This document shows, piece after piece, positions 43,696-53,072 of a stretch of DNA of 64,000 nucleotides. Position 1 is the stretch's first letter, and each line of letters opens with the position of its first letter. Position numbers and translations under genes: made by a program. The notes below the pieces were generated by a model, which saw nothing but the letters and a program-made list of their open reading frames with translations, made no database searches and was not told the origin of the DNA. Source of the DNA: Sulfitobacter delicatus (lineage in GTDB: Bacteria; Pseudomonadota; Alphaproteobacteria; Rhodobacterales; Rhodobacteraceae). The stretch is taken from NCBI RefSeq assembly GCF_900102535.1, contig NZ_FNBP01000010.1, forward strand, positions 62,001 through 126,000, in the 5' to 3' direction.

Positions 43696-46455
43696 ATGGC
43701 TGGGACAATTACATTTACGCTCGACGGGCAGGCCGTTGAGGCCGAGGCGGGCATGACCATTTGGGAGGTCGCCAATGGCCGCGGCCTCAAGATCCCCCAT
43801 CTGTGCCACAAACCCGCTCCCGGCTACCGCCCCGACGGCAATTGCCGCGCCTGTATGGTCGAGATCGAGGGCGAGCGCGTGCTGGCGGCTTCCTGCATTC
43901 GCGAACCGGCAGAGGGTATGGTGGTGACCACCAACAATGCCCGCGCTGAGAGCGCCCGCAAGATGGTGATGGAGCTACTGCTGGCCGACCAGCCTCCGGA
44001 AGAGGTTGCCCATGACAAATCCAGCCACATGCGCGAGATGGCTGCGCAGAGTGGTGTCGAGGCCAGCCGCTTCCCTGCGCTGGAAAAGGAGCGCATCCCG
44101 CTCTTGGACGACAGCCATGTGGCCATGCGCGTGAACCTTGATGCCTGTATCCAATGCAACCTCTGTGTGCGGGCTTGCCGCGAAGTGCAGGTCAACGATG
44201 TGATCGGCATGGCAGGCCGGGGCCATGATGCCTACCCAGTGTTTGATATTGATGATCCGATGGGCGCTTCGACCTGCGTGGCCTGCGGCGAATGTGTTCA
44301 GGCCTGCCCCACCGGCGCGCTGATGCCCGCCAGTGTGGTGGATGAGGCGCAGGTAGGAGACTCTGCGGATTATGACAGCGAGGTCGACAGCATCTGCCCA
44401 TTCTGCGGCGTCGGCTGCCAGATTTCGCTCAAGGTAAAGGACAATAAGGTCAAATATGTCGAGGGCATCAACGGCCCCGCTAATGAAGGGCGGCTCTGCG
44501 TCAAAGGGCGTTTCGGCTTTGACTATATCCATCACGATCACCGGCTGACCAAACCGCTGATCCGTCGCGACGATGCGCCCGCCAAGGGCCTGAACGTCGA
44601 TCCCGGCAACTGGGGCGAGGTTTTTCGTGAGGCGTCATGGGACGAGGCGCTGGACTTTGCCGCGCAGGGTCTCAAGGGGCGCGGGCGCGAGGTTGCGGGC
44701 TTTGGCAGCGCCAAATGCACCAATGAAGAAGCCTATCTGTTTCAGAAGATGATCCGGCAGGGTTTCGGCCACAACAACGTCGATCACTGTACGCGGCTGT
44801 GCCATGCGTCATCGGTCGCGGCCTTGATGGAGAATGTCGGATCGGGCGCGGTAACGGCGACGTTCAACGAGATCGAAAACGCCGATGTGGCGATCATCAT
44901 CGGCGCGAACCCGGTCGAGAACCATCCCGTTGCCGCGACCTACTTCAAACAATTCACTAAACGCGGCGGCAAGCTCATCGTCATGGATCCGCGCGGCGTG
45001 GGTCTGCGGCGGTTCGCGTCGCATATGCTACAGTTCCGCCCCGGCACCGATGTGGCGATGCTCAACGCGATCATGCATGTGATCGTTGAGGAAGGGCTTT
45101 ATGACGAGCAATATATCAAAGCCTATACCGAGAATTGGGAGGCCGAGAAGGCGCATTTAAAAGATTTCAGCCCCGAGAAGATGGCCGCCGTGTGCGGCAT
45201 TGAGGCCGAAGTGCTGCGCGACGTTGCCCGGACCTTTGCCGGGGCCAAAGCGGGGATGATCTTCTGGGGCATGGGTGTGTCGCAGCATATCCACGGCACC
45301 GACAATTCGCGCTGCCTGATTTCCCTTGCGCTGATGACGGGCCATGTTGGCCGCCCCGGCACCGGGCTGCATCCGCTGCGCGGGCAGAACAACGTGCAGG
45401 GCGCGTCGGATGCGGGGCTGATCCCGATGTTTTTGCCTGACTATCAACCGGTTGAGGACGACGGCGTGCGTTCGGCCTTCACCGAGCTCTGGGGCAGCGA
45501 GGATTTCAGCGCCGAAAAGGGGCTGACCGTGACCGAGATCATGGATGCGGTGCACGACGGTGACATCAAGGCGATGTATGTGCTGGGCGAAAACCCGGCG
45601 ATGTCGGACCCCGACGTGGACCATGCCCGTGATGCGCTGGCAAAGCTCGACCATCTGGTGGTGCAGGATATCTTCCTGACCGAAACGGCGAACTATGCGG
45701 ACGTGATCTTGCCTGCGAGTGCTTTTGCCGAGAAGTCTGGCACCGTGACCAACACCAACCGACAGGTGCAAATGGGCCGTGCCGCGGTGACGCCCCCCGG
45801 AGAAGCACGCGAGGATTGGTGGATCGAGGTCGAACTGGCCAAACGGCTGGGGCTGGGCTGGGACTATGAGAGCCCGGCGGAGGTCTTTGCCGAGATGAAG
45901 CGCAACATGGCTTCGCTCGACAACATCACATGGGACCGTCTGGCGCGTGAGAATGCGGTGACCTACCCGTCGCTGAGTGAGACTGACCCGGGGCAGGCGA
46001 TTGTCTTTGGCGACGGTTTCCCCCGGCCCGAGGGGCGGGCAAAGTTCACGCCCGCCGCGATCGTGGCACCTGATGATGTGCCCGATGCCGCCTATCCGAT
46101 GATCCTGACCACGGGGCGGCAGTTGGAGCATTGGCACACTGGCTCGATGACGCGGCGCTCCAAGGTTTTGGATGGGCTGGAGCCGGAGGCGAATTGCTCG
46201 CTGCACCCCTCGACGTTGCGGCGGCTTGGGGTCTCCCCGGGCGGGCAGGTGCGGCTGAGCACCAAACGCGGCAGTATTGAGATCATGGCGCGCGAGGATC
46301 GCGCCGTGGCGCCGGATATGGTGTTCTTGCCCTTTGCCTATGTCGAGGCGGCGGCGAATATCTTGACCAACCCGGCGGTTGATCCTTTTGGCAAGATCCC
46401 GGAGTTTAAGTTCTCGGCGGTGAAGGTTGAGGCGGCACCAGTTGCGGCGGAATGA
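43696..46455 (+). CDS. fdhF: Formate dehydrogenase alpha subunit (FdsA/FdhF-type molybdoenzyme)
   Basis: This 919-residue protein has an N-terminal [2Fe-2S] domain (C37, C50, C53, C67) and ferredoxin-like [4Fe-4S] clusters (DACIQCNLCVRACREV, CVACGECVQACPTGAL). A further 4Fe-4S site (CPFCGVGC) and the bis-MGD domain follow, with active-site C369-H370 (DHCTRLCHASS). It oxidises formate to CO2. The N-terminal clusters resemble NAD-linked FdsA, but no fdsG, fdsB, fdsC or fdhD gene lies next to it, so the electron acceptor subunit must be elsewhere or a soluble carrier is used. GGGGGAGG ribosome-binding site. Confidence 0.93.
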   Translation: MAGTITFTLDGQAVEAEAGMTIWEVANGRGLKIPHLCHKPAPGYRPDGNCRACMVEIEGERVLAASCIREPAEGMVVTTNNARAESARKMVMELLLADQPPEEVAHDKSSHMREMAAQSGVEASRFPALEKERIPLLDDSHVAMRVNLDACIQCNLCVRACREVQVNDVIGMAGRGHDAYPVFDIDDPMGASTCVACGECVQACPTGALMPASVVDEAQVGDSADYDSEVDSICPFCGVGCQISLKVKDNKVKYVEGINGPANEGRLCVKGRFGFDYIHHDHRLTKPLIRRDDAPAKGLNVDPGNWGEVFREASWDEALDFAAQGLKGRGREVAGFGSAKCTNEEAYLFQKMIRQGFGHNNVDHCTRLCHASSVAALMENVGSGAVTATFNEIENADVAIIIGANPVENHPVAATYFKQFTKRGGKLIVMDPRGVGLRRFASHMLQFRPGTDVAMLNAIMHVIVEEGLYDEQYIKAYTENWEAEKAHLKDFSPEKMAAVCGIEAEVLRDVARTFAGAKAGMIFWGMGVSQHIHGTDNSRCLISLALMTGHVGRPGTGLHPLRGQNNVQGASDAGLIPMFLPDYQPVEDDGVRSAFTELWGSEDFSAEKGLTVTEIMDAVHDGDIKAMYVLGENPAMSDPDVDHARDALAKLDHLVVQDIFLTETANYADVILPASAFAEKSGTVTNTNRQVQMGRAAVTPPGEAREDWWIEVELAKRLGLGWDYESPAEVFAEMKRNMASLDNITWDRLARENAVTYPSLSETDPGQAIVFGDGFPRPEGRAKFTPAAIVAPDDVPDAAYPMILTTGRQLEHWHTGSMTRRSKVLDGLEPEANCSLHPSTLRRLGVSPGGQVRLSTKRGSIEIMAREDRAVAPDMVFLPFAYVEAAANILTNPAVDPFGKIPEFKFSAVKVEAAPVAAE

Positions 46456-46500
46456 CCGGCGGATAAAGGAGCGCCTGCGGCGCGCATGATTTTGAGGGGA

Positions 46501-46550
46501 TGAGGGACGCTGTCCCTCAAACTCCCTGAAGTATTTGGAACCAGAAAGAG
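46501..46550 (+). repeat. Dispersed intergenic hairpin repeat, copy 2
   Basis: A perfect 7-bp stem (TGAGGGA / TCCCTCA) with a 5-nt loop is followed 11 nt later by the core GTATTTGGAACCAGAAAGAG, which matches copy 1 (2401-2453) at 17 of 20 positions. It sits between fdhF and the amidohydrolase gene. The purine-rich end of the core lies just upstream of the next ATG and may provide its ribosome-binding site. Confidence 0.7.
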
Positions 46551-46557
46551 AAAAGAC

Positions 46558-47751
46558 ATGAAGATTGATGCGGCGCGGTTTTTGAAAGACTTGCACGATT
46601 TGCGCGCGATTGGCGCGGCTGGCGTGGGTAAGGGCGTGGTGCGTCCGGCCTATTCCGAGGCTGATATTGAGGGGCGGGCATGGATCGCCGGTCGCATGCG
46701 CGCGGCGGGGCTGCGGGTTGAGATGGATGCGATGGGCAACCTTTTTGGTTTGGCGGATGGGCCGTCGATCCTGATGGGGTCGCATTCTGACAGCCAGCCT
46801 GAGGGCGGCTGGCTTGATGGGGCTTTGGGCGTGATCGCGGCGCTGGAAGTGGCGCGGGCGGCGCAGGAGGCTGGTGGGCCTGCGGTCTCTGTCGTGTCCT
46901 TTCAGGACGAAGAGGGGCGATTTGGTGTGACCACCGGGTCGGCGGTTTGGTCGGGGCAGTTGGATCAGGATGCGGCGGATGCCCTAGAGGATGACGCGGG
47001 CGTGCCTTTGGGTGAGGCGCGTAAGGCTATGGGGGATATGGTCACCGGTCCGGTCGATCCGAGCCAGTTCACCGGGTATATCGAGTTGCACATCGAGCAA
47101 GGGCCGACGCTGGACGATAGTGGCGAGCAGATCGGTGTGGTCAGTGACATTGTCGGCATCCGGGACATGAAAGTAACCTTCAAGGGCCAGCAGAACCACG
47201 CTGGCACTACGCCGATGCAGGTGCGTAAGGATGCGTTTCAGGCGGTGTCGGAGTTCAACACGCTGCTGAATGACCGACTGCGCAATGTGGTGACGCCGAC
47301 CACGGTTTGGACCATTGGGCATGTCAGTCTGCACCCCAATGCCTCGTCGATTGTGCCGGGCAAAGCGGTGTTTTCCATGCAATGGCGGGACGGCGACAGT
47401 GACCGTCTGGCGCGGATGGAGGAGATCATTCGCGAGACAGCGGATGAGGTGGCGAAGTCCCGCGGGATGGAGCTGTCCTATAGCACGATGCTGGGGCTTG
47501 AACCGGTGGCGATGGATGCGCGGTTGCGGGATGCCTTGGCGCAGGGGGCCGACGTGGTCGCGCCGGGCAAGTGGCGCAAGATGCCGTCGGGCGCTTTGCA
47601 TGACGCGACCAATGTGGCGCGGCTGATGCCGGTGGCGATGCTCTTCGTGCCATCGATCAACGGGATCAGCCATGCCTTTGAGGAAGACACGGGCGAGGAT
47701 GATCTCGTGGCCGGGGTCAAGGTTTTGGCAGAGGCGGTGGCGGCGCTTTGA
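46558..47751 (+). CDS. Zn-dependent amidohydrolase (allantoate/N-carbamoyl-amino-acid hydrolase, M20 family)
   Basis: This 397-residue di-zinc enzyme has the metal-binding [28 protein letters not shown] and [18 protein letters not shown] motifs. The C-terminal half has the hinge [18 protein letters not shown]. The hydantoinase/carbamoylase branch hydrolyses N-carbamoyl or ureido groups (N-carbamoyl-L-amino acids, beta-ureidopropionate, allantoate). No pyrimidine or purine catabolic genes are adjacent, so the substrate stays open. It lies 102 bp after fdhF. Confidence 0.9.
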   Translation: MKIDAARFLKDLHDLRAIGAAGVGKGVVRPAYSEADIEGRAWIAGRMRAAGLRVEMDAMGNLFGLADGPSILMGSHSDSQPEGGWLDGALGVIAALEVARAAQEAGGPAVSVVSFQDEEGRFGVTTGSAVWSGQLDQDAADALEDDAGVPLGEARKAMGDMVTGPVDPSQFTGYIELHIEQGPTLDDSGEQIGVVSDIVGIRDMKVTFKGQQNHAGTTPMQVRKDAFQAVSEFNTLLNDRLRNVVTPTTVWTIGHVSLHPNASSIVPGKAVFSMQWRDGDSDRLARMEEIIRETADEVAKSRGMELSYSTMLGLEPVAMDARLRDALAQGADVVAPGKWRKMPSGALHDATNVARLMPVAMLFVPSINGISHAFEEDTGEDDLVAGVKVLAEAVAAL

Positions 47752-47758
47752 GCGCCGC

Positions 47759-48475
47759 CTAGTCCCACGCCACATCGCCGAGAAAGATATATCCCGCGCC
47801 ATAGATCGTTTTGATCAGTTGCGGGTTCTTTGGGTCTTCGCCCAGTTTCGTGCGCAGCCGCGAGATGCGCACGTCCATCGCGCGGTCAAAGCTTTCTGAG
47901 GCCACGCCGCCCAAGCTTTCTTGCATCTGCGCGCGGCTGATGAGGCGTTTGGGCGCGTCGAGGAAGAGCCGCAGCACCTCGCCCTCGGCATGCGAGAAGG
48001 TGACCTCGTTCCCTGCCGCGTCTTGTAGGACATAGCGGTCGAAATGGGCGGTCCAGCCATTGAACCGAGCGGTCATGCCGGCCTGCGGTGTGGGTTTGGC
48101 GCTGCGCAGACGGGCGCGGATGCGGGCGACGACTTCGGCGGGGTCAAAGGGTTTGATGATGTAGTCGTCAGCGCCCAGTTCCAGCCCGGTGACCCGGTCT
48201 TGGACCTGTGCGCGGCCTGAGATGATAATAACAATCGCGCCTTGTTCCAGCGCCAGCCGGTGCACCAGCGTTAGCCCGTCGGTATCGGGCAGGCTGAGAT
48301 CGACAAGGCAGACGTCGGGGGTGTGCGTCGCCAACGCGGCTTCAAAGGCGCGGGCGCGGCCAAAGCTGAGCGTGTCGAAGCCGGCCTCCTCAAGCGTATC
48401 CGACAGCATGCTGCGGATTTCGGGCTCGTCATCGAGGATGGTGACAAGCGGGCGCGGGGTGGTGTCTTGGCTCAT
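47759..48475 (-). CDS. OmpR/PhoB-type response regulator
   Basis: This 238-residue protein has a receiver domain with acidic pocket D15/D16, phospho-acceptor D59 (CLVDLSLP) and conserved lysine in IIKPFDPAE. The winged-helix DNA-binding domain (FDRAMDVRISRLRTKLGEDP, IKTIYGAGYIF) follows. It overlaps the upstream hybrid kinase gene by 4 bp and is its obvious partner. It probably controls nearby genes, such as the divergent cytochrome and CoA-ligase/ABC cluster (inference). Confidence 0.94.
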   Translation of the reverse strand: MSQDTTPRPLVTILDDEPEIRSMLSDTLEEAGFDTLSFGRARAFEAALATHTPDVCLVDLSLPDTDGLTLVHRLALEQGAIVIIISGRAQVQDRVTGLELGADDYIIKPFDPAEVVARIRARLRSAKPTPQAGMTARFNGWTAHFDRYVLQDAAGNEVTFSHAEGEVLRLFLDAPKRLISRAQMQESLGGVASESFDRAMDVRISRLRTKLGEDPKNPQLIKTIYGAGYIFLGDVAWD

Positions 48476-50382
48476 AGAGAGGTGGCTTTCAGCGGGGTGA
48501 TGAGGGATTGCAGGTCCGACTTGTCAAAGGGTTTGCGCAGCACCGGGGCGAGGGTCTGGGCCTCAAGAAACAGCGGGTGATCGGCGGGCAGGGAGGTCAT
48601 CAGGAGCAACGGCAAGCTGTTGCCAACGCGGCCGGCAAGGTCGATGCCAGTGGCTTCGCCGGTGAGTTGGATGTCAGACAGCACCAGCGTGATGTCGGGC
48701 AGGTCCGCGATCAGGGCGGTGGCTTCATCGGCGCTGGTCGCTTCGATCACCGAATGGCCCATATCCATCAACATGTCACGCACCACGGCGCGGATGTCGG
48801 TGGTGTCTTCGACCAGCAGCACCAGACCGGTCGTGGCAGGGACCGCGGCGCGGTAGGGCAGGCGCAGGGTGATCTGCGCGCCGCCTTCGGGTGCGTTGCA
48901 CAGGCGCAGATCGCCGCCCGCAGATTTGGTCATATCATAGACCATCGACAGGCCAAGGCCGGAGCCTTCACTGCCCTTGGTGGTGAAAAACGGATCAACA
49001 CCACGTTCCAGTGCCGAAGGCGAGAAGCCGGGGCCGGTGTCTGCGATCACCCATTCGATCCAGATGTCATGCACCCGGCGTTGCGTCAAGGCGATCTGGC
49101 CTGACGCCCCGCAGGCGTCGCGGGCGTTGAGAATGAGGTTCAGCAGAGCGTCCTGTACTCGCCCCTTGTCTAGGAGAACCATGCCCTCGGGCGCCTCATT
49201 CTGCACAACCAGTTCGCATTTTGGCGGCAGGGTTGGGGCGGCGAGGGTGGCCAATTCGTTTAGCAGTTCCGCCAAATCGGTGGCGGTAGGACGCAGGGCA
49301 CGGGGTTCGGTCACATCAGCAATCGAACTGAGCAATGCGCCCCCGCGACGCGCGGCTGCAAGCGTGCCTTCGACCAGTTCATTCGCTTGGACCGGCAGCT
49401 GCGGCAGGCGTGCCAGTTTCGATTGCATGCCAAGGATGATCGTCAGCAGGTTCGAGAAATCATGCGCGAGGCCGGAGATCATCCGCGAGGCCATCTCACG
49501 CTTTAGCGTTTGTTGTAGGGCAACGCGCGTTTGGGTTTCCTCGGTAATATCCATCGACAGGATATAAACCCCGCCGCGCCCATCGGGGGTAAAGGCCCCG
49601 CGAATGCGGCGGGCCGAGGCGTCATGGGTGAACTCCACCACGGCTGGCTCACCAGCATAGGCTTGGGTCAGCGCCGGTTTAATGCGGGCATAGGCCGCTC
49701 CACCCAGAGCTTTGCGGATATGCAGGCCCATGATATTGCTTGGCCGTCCGGGCATCACGCTGCTGAGGCGGCGGTTGGAGTAGATGTAGTGGCCGTTCTC
49801 ATCGACATGGGCGATATGCGCGGGCATCATTTCGGTCGTGAGCCTTGTGCGCGCTTCGCTTTCCGTCACCTGCCGTTTCGCTTCTTCCAGTGCGGTGACC
49901 GTCGCCTCCAACTGGCGGTTCGTCGCGGCAAGCTGTTCAGCGTGAGACAGGACCTGATCGCTCAACGCGTCCGAACGCGCCCGCAAGAGGGCCTCTTGGC
50001 GTTTGGTGGTGGTGATGTCAGTATAGACGGTAACCCAGCCCCCTTGGGGCAGGGGCGAGCCTTCGACGCTGATGGTGCGGCCATTGGCGCGGGTGCGCTC
50101 CATGTAATGCGGCACAAAGGCACGGGCCTGCTCGACGCGCTCGGCGACAAAGGCATCGACATCCGTGACCTCGCCATATTCGCCGGTTTGGGCGAGGTGG
50201 CGGATGGTGTCCTCAAAAGGCGCGCCGGGGGTGACCAGCGCATCGGGCAGGTCGAACATGGATTGGAACGGCGCATTGCAGACCGCGAGGCGCAGATCGC
50301 TGTCGTAAATCGTCAGGGCCTGAGCAATCAGGTTCAGACCGGCGGTGGTCAGGGCTTTGTTTTGGTCGTCACTGATCTGCAT
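48472..50382 (-). CDS. Soluble PAS-domain hybrid histidine kinase
   Basis: This 636-residue protein has no membrane segment. It has an N-terminal PAS domain (about 15-130), a coiled coil (about 135-185) and a second PAS (about 185-290). The HisKA has phospho-acceptor H307 (SGLAHDFSNLLTII), followed by an HATPase_c domain (LLNLILNARDA, GSGLGLSMVYD) and a C-terminal receiver with D570 (LVLSDIQL). It senses an intracellular signal. The ATG at 50382 has AAAGGA upstream. It is 127 bp divergent from the cytochrome c gene and followed by its response regulator. Confidence 0.92.
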   Translation of the reverse strand: MQISDDQNKALTTAGLNLIAQALTIYDSDLRLAVCNAPFQSMFDLPDALVTPGAPFEDTIRHLAQTGEYGEVTDVDAFVAERVEQARAFVPHYMERTRANGRTISVEGSPLPQGGWVTVYTDITTTKRQEALLRARSDALSDQVLSHAEQLAATNRQLEATVTALEEAKRQVTESEARTRLTTEMMPAHIAHVDENGHYIYSNRRLSSVMPGRPSNIMGLHIRKALGGAAYARIKPALTQAYAGEPAVVEFTHDASARRIRGAFTPDGRGGVYILSMDITEETQTRVALQQTLKREMASRMISGLAHDFSNLLTIILGMQSKLARLPQLPVQANELVEGTLAAARRGGALLSSIADVTEPRALRPTATDLAELLNELATLAAPTLPPKCELVVQNEAPEGMVLLDKGRVQDALLNLILNARDACGASGQIALTQRRVHDIWIEWVIADTGPGFSPSALERGVDPFFTTKGSEGSGLGLSMVYDMTKSAGGDLRLCNAPEGGAQITLRLPYRAAVPATTGLVLLVEDTTDIRAVVRDMLMDMGHSVIEATSADEATALIADLPDITLVLSDIQLTGEATGIDLAGRVGNSLPLLLMTSLPADHPLFLEAQTLAPVLRKPFDKSDLQSLITPLKATSL

Positions 50383-50509
50383 CGGCATCCTTTGATGCAA
50401 GGGCTAGCACCACCGGGCGCAAAGGCAAAGAGGGGCCGGACATTCGCGCTTGACCTTCTTGCGCAGGAAGGGGGCAGAGGCAGGCGGCAACTAAGGACAA
50501 GGGCATGAC

Positions 50510-50938
50510 ATGCAAAAGACGATCGGCATAGCGGCAGTGGCAGCTGTGGCACTGGTGGCCGGATATATCTGGTGGGGCAGCGCGGAGGATGAGGCCGCAG
50601 CGCCGGTCGCGGAAGGCGCGGCGATGGTGGCGGTGACCTTGCCAGAGACGCTGAGCGAACAGGCCCAGCTGGGCCAGCGAGCTTTTGAGGCGAAATGTTC
50701 GGCCTGTCATGGTGACAATGCCGCAGGGCGCGAAGGCAACGGCCCTCCGCTGATCCACAAGATCTACGAGCCCAGCCACCATGGCGATGGCGCCTTTATG
50801 GTTGCTGCCAGCAATGGGGTGCGGCAGCACCATTGGTCCTTTGGCAATATGCCTCCAGTCGAGGGGATCACCCCCGCCGAGGTCAAAGCCATCGTGACCT
50901 ATGTACGCGAGGTGCAGCGCGCCAACGGGATCGATTAA
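50510..50938 (+). CDS. Small membrane-anchored cytochrome c
   Basis: This 142-residue protein has an N-terminal hydrophobic segment (IGIAAVAAVALVAGYIWW), either an uncleaved anchor or a signal. A class I cytochrome c domain follows with heme motif C63-SAC66-H67 and likely axial M114 (FGNMPPV). The heme faces the periplasm. It lies between the hybrid kinase and the CoA-ligase cluster, with its own upstream region. It could carry electrons from a periplasmic dehydrogenase; no such enzyme is encoded here. Confidence 0.9.
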   Translation: MQKTIGIAAVAAVALVAGYIWWGSAEDEAAAPVAEGAAMVAVTLPETLSEQAQLGQRAFEAKCSACHGDNAAGREGNGPPLIHKIYEPSHHGDGAFMVAASNGVRQHHWSFGNMPPVEGITPAEVKAIVTYVREVQRANGID

Positions 50939-51101
50939 CCTAGGCTCCGCGTCAGCGGCGGCGCTTGTAACAATTCGTTAGGATTGAGAAAAGATCAGGA
51001 AAAAGTTGACCTCCACACCTAAGACAACGTCACTCGTGTGATCGAAGAATCGCACAAGCGATCGACCCCGCCGAGGAGGGCGGGCATGGGAGGAAGACAA
51101 T

Positions 51102-53072
51102 TTGGCCAAGCCGCTGACGCGTGCCGACGGACCTCAGTCCGTGCCGGCGCTGTTGCATCGCAACGCAAGTGAATTCGCAAACGCCCCCGCCTATCGGGAG
51201 AAGGAATACGGGATTTGGCAAAGCTGGACCTGGTCGCAGACCCGCGACGAGGTTGAGGCGCTGGCACTCGGGTTTCTGGAGTTGGGGCTGGATGAGGGCG
51301 ATTTCGTCGCCGTCATTGGCCGCAACCGGCCCTATCTCTACTGGGCGATGATTGCCGCTGAAATGGCCGGGGCCGTGCCGGTGCCGCTCTACCAAGACGC
51401 CAATGCCGAAGAGATGGCCTATGTCATGGGCCACTGCGGCGCGCGCATCGCCGTGGTGGGCGATCAGGAGCAGGTCGACAAAATCATCGAAGTGCAGGCG
51501 CAGCTGCCCGACTTTGAGCGGATGATCTACCTCGACCCGCGCGGTCTGCGCAAATACGACCACTCCAAGCTCGACCAATACAGCGCCGTGCAGGAATTGG
51601 GCCGCGCCAACCGTGAAAAACACATCGCGGAACTGGAAGCCCGTCAGGCCAAGTTGAATTACGATTCCACCGGCGTGATGCTTTATACCTCGGGCACCAC
51701 CGGCAAGCCGAAGGGCGTGGTGCTCAGCAACCGCAACGTGATCGAGACGGCGAAGTCTTCGTCGGAATTCGACAACCTCAAGCGCACCGACGAGATCCTC
51801 GCCTATCTGCCAATGGCTTGGGTCGGGGACTTCATCTTCTCCGTCGGCCAAGCGCTCTGGACTGGGTTCTGCACCAACTGCCCCGAAAGCGCCGAGACGA
51901 TGCATGTCGATCTGCGTGAGATCGGGCCGACCTATTACTTCGCCCCGCCACGCGTCTTCGAGACGCAGCTGACCAGCGTCATGATCCGCATGGAAGACGC
52001 AAGCCGGTTCAAGAAATGGCTTTTCGACAAGTTCATGGCCCATGCCCGCAAGGTCGGGCCTGCCATTCTGGACGGCAAGAAGGTCTCGGCTTGGGACCGC
52101 GCGAAATATGCGCTTGGCGAGTTGATGATCTATGGCCCGCTGAAAAACACGCTGGGCTTCTCCCGCGTGCGGGTGGGCTATACCGCCGGGGAGGCGATTG
52201 GGCCGGAGATTTTCGATTTCTACCGCTCGCTCGGCATCAACCTGAAACAGCTCTACGGCCAGACCGAAGCAACAGTCTTCATCACCGCACAGCCCGATGG
52301 CGAGGTGCGCAGCGACACCGTGGGCGTAACCTGCCCCGGTGTGGAGTTGAAGATCGCGGACAATGGCGAGGTCTTCTACCGCTCGCCCGGCGTCTTTGTG
52401 GAATATTACAAGAACCCCGAAAGCACCGCCGACACCAAGGATGCCGAGGGCTGGGTCGCGACCGGCGACGCGGGCTTTATCGAGGAGGGCTCCGGCCACC
52501 TGCGCATCATCGACCGCGCCAAGGACGTGGGCCAAATGGCGGACGGGCGGCTCTTTGCGCCGAAATACGTGGAGAACAAGCTGAAGTTCTTTCCCAATGT
52601 TCTCGAGGCCGTGGTCTTTGGCAACAAACGCAGCGAATGCACGGCGTTCATCAACATCGACCTCACGGCGGTGGGCAACTGGGCCGAGCGCAACAACATC
52701 GGTTATGCCTCCTATCAAGAATTGGCGCGGCATCCGCAGGTGATGGACACGATCCAAAGCCATGTGGAGGAGGTGAACCGTTCGGTCGCCGAAGACGAGA
52801 TGCTCTCGGGCTGTCAGGTGCACCGCTTTGTCGTGCTGCACAAAGAGTTGGACGCCGACGATGGCGAATTGACCCGCACCCGCAAAGTGCGCCGCAAGAT
52901 CATCGAAGAGAAATACGCCGACATCATCACCGCGCTCTATGACGGCTCCAAACAGGTCAGCACGGAAACGGAAGTGACCTATGAGGATGGCCGTAAAGGC
53001 TCGATCAAGGCGACGCTCGAAATTCGCGATGCCGCCGTGCAGCCGACCAGCCACCAGATGGCAGCGGAATGA
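51102..53072 (+). CDS. AMP-binding acyl-CoA ligase (long-chain acyl-CoA synthetase-like)
   Basis: This 656-residue ANL-superfamily ligase has the P-loop LYTSGTTGKPKGVV (from about residue 194), LKQLYGQTEA and a C-terminal IDRAKDVGQMADGRLFAPKY hinge. It activates a carboxylic acid to its CoA thioester via an acyl-AMP. The start appears to be TTG at 51102, 7 nt after a GGAGGA ribosome-binding site; the nearby ATG at 51086 is out of frame. It overlaps the next gene (ATGA), the first gene of an ABC importer, so the ligase probably traps imported acid as CoA ester. Confidence 0.9.
   Translation: MAKPLTRADGPQSVPALLHRNASEFANAPAYREKEYGIWQSWTWSQTRDEVEALALGFLELGLDEGDFVAVIGRNRPYLYWAMIAAEMAGAVPVPLYQDANAEEMAYVMGHCGARIAVVGDQEQVDKIIEVQAQLPDFERMIYLDPRGLRKYDHSKLDQYSAVQELGRANREKHIAELEARQAKLNYDSTGVMLYTSGTTGKPKGVVLSNRNVIETAKSSSEFDNLKRTDEILAYLPMAWVGDFIFSVGQALWTGFCTNCPESAETMHVDLREIGPTYYFAPPRVFETQLTSVMIRMEDASRFKKWLFDKFMAHARKVGPAILDGKKVSAWDRAKYALGELMIYGPLKNTLGFSRVRVGYTAGEAIGPEIFDFYRSLGINLKQLYGQTEATVFITAQPDGEVRSDTVGVTCPGVELKIADNGEVFYRSPGVFVEYYKNPESTADTKDAEGWVATGDAGFIEEGSGHLRIIDRAKDVGQMADGRLFAPKYVENKLKFFPNVLEAVVFGNKRSECTAFINIDLTAVGNWAERNNIGYASYQELARHPQVMDTIQSHVEEVNRSVAEDEMLSGCQVHRFVVLHKELDADDGELTRTRKVRRKIIEEKYADIITALYDGSKQVSTETEVTYEDGRKGSIKATLEIRDAAVQPTSHQMAAE

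Noticed and set aside
45157-46785. Minus-strand open frame opposite fdhF
   Set aside because: It is antisense to the molybdopterin domain and extends over the repeat and into the next gene; Arg/His-rich translation with no family resemblance.
51030-53054. Long minus-strand open frame (about 674 codons) opposite the AMP-binding ligase
   Set aside because: The opposite strand encodes a full-length ligase with all motifs; the antisense translation shows no domain and has no plausible start signal.
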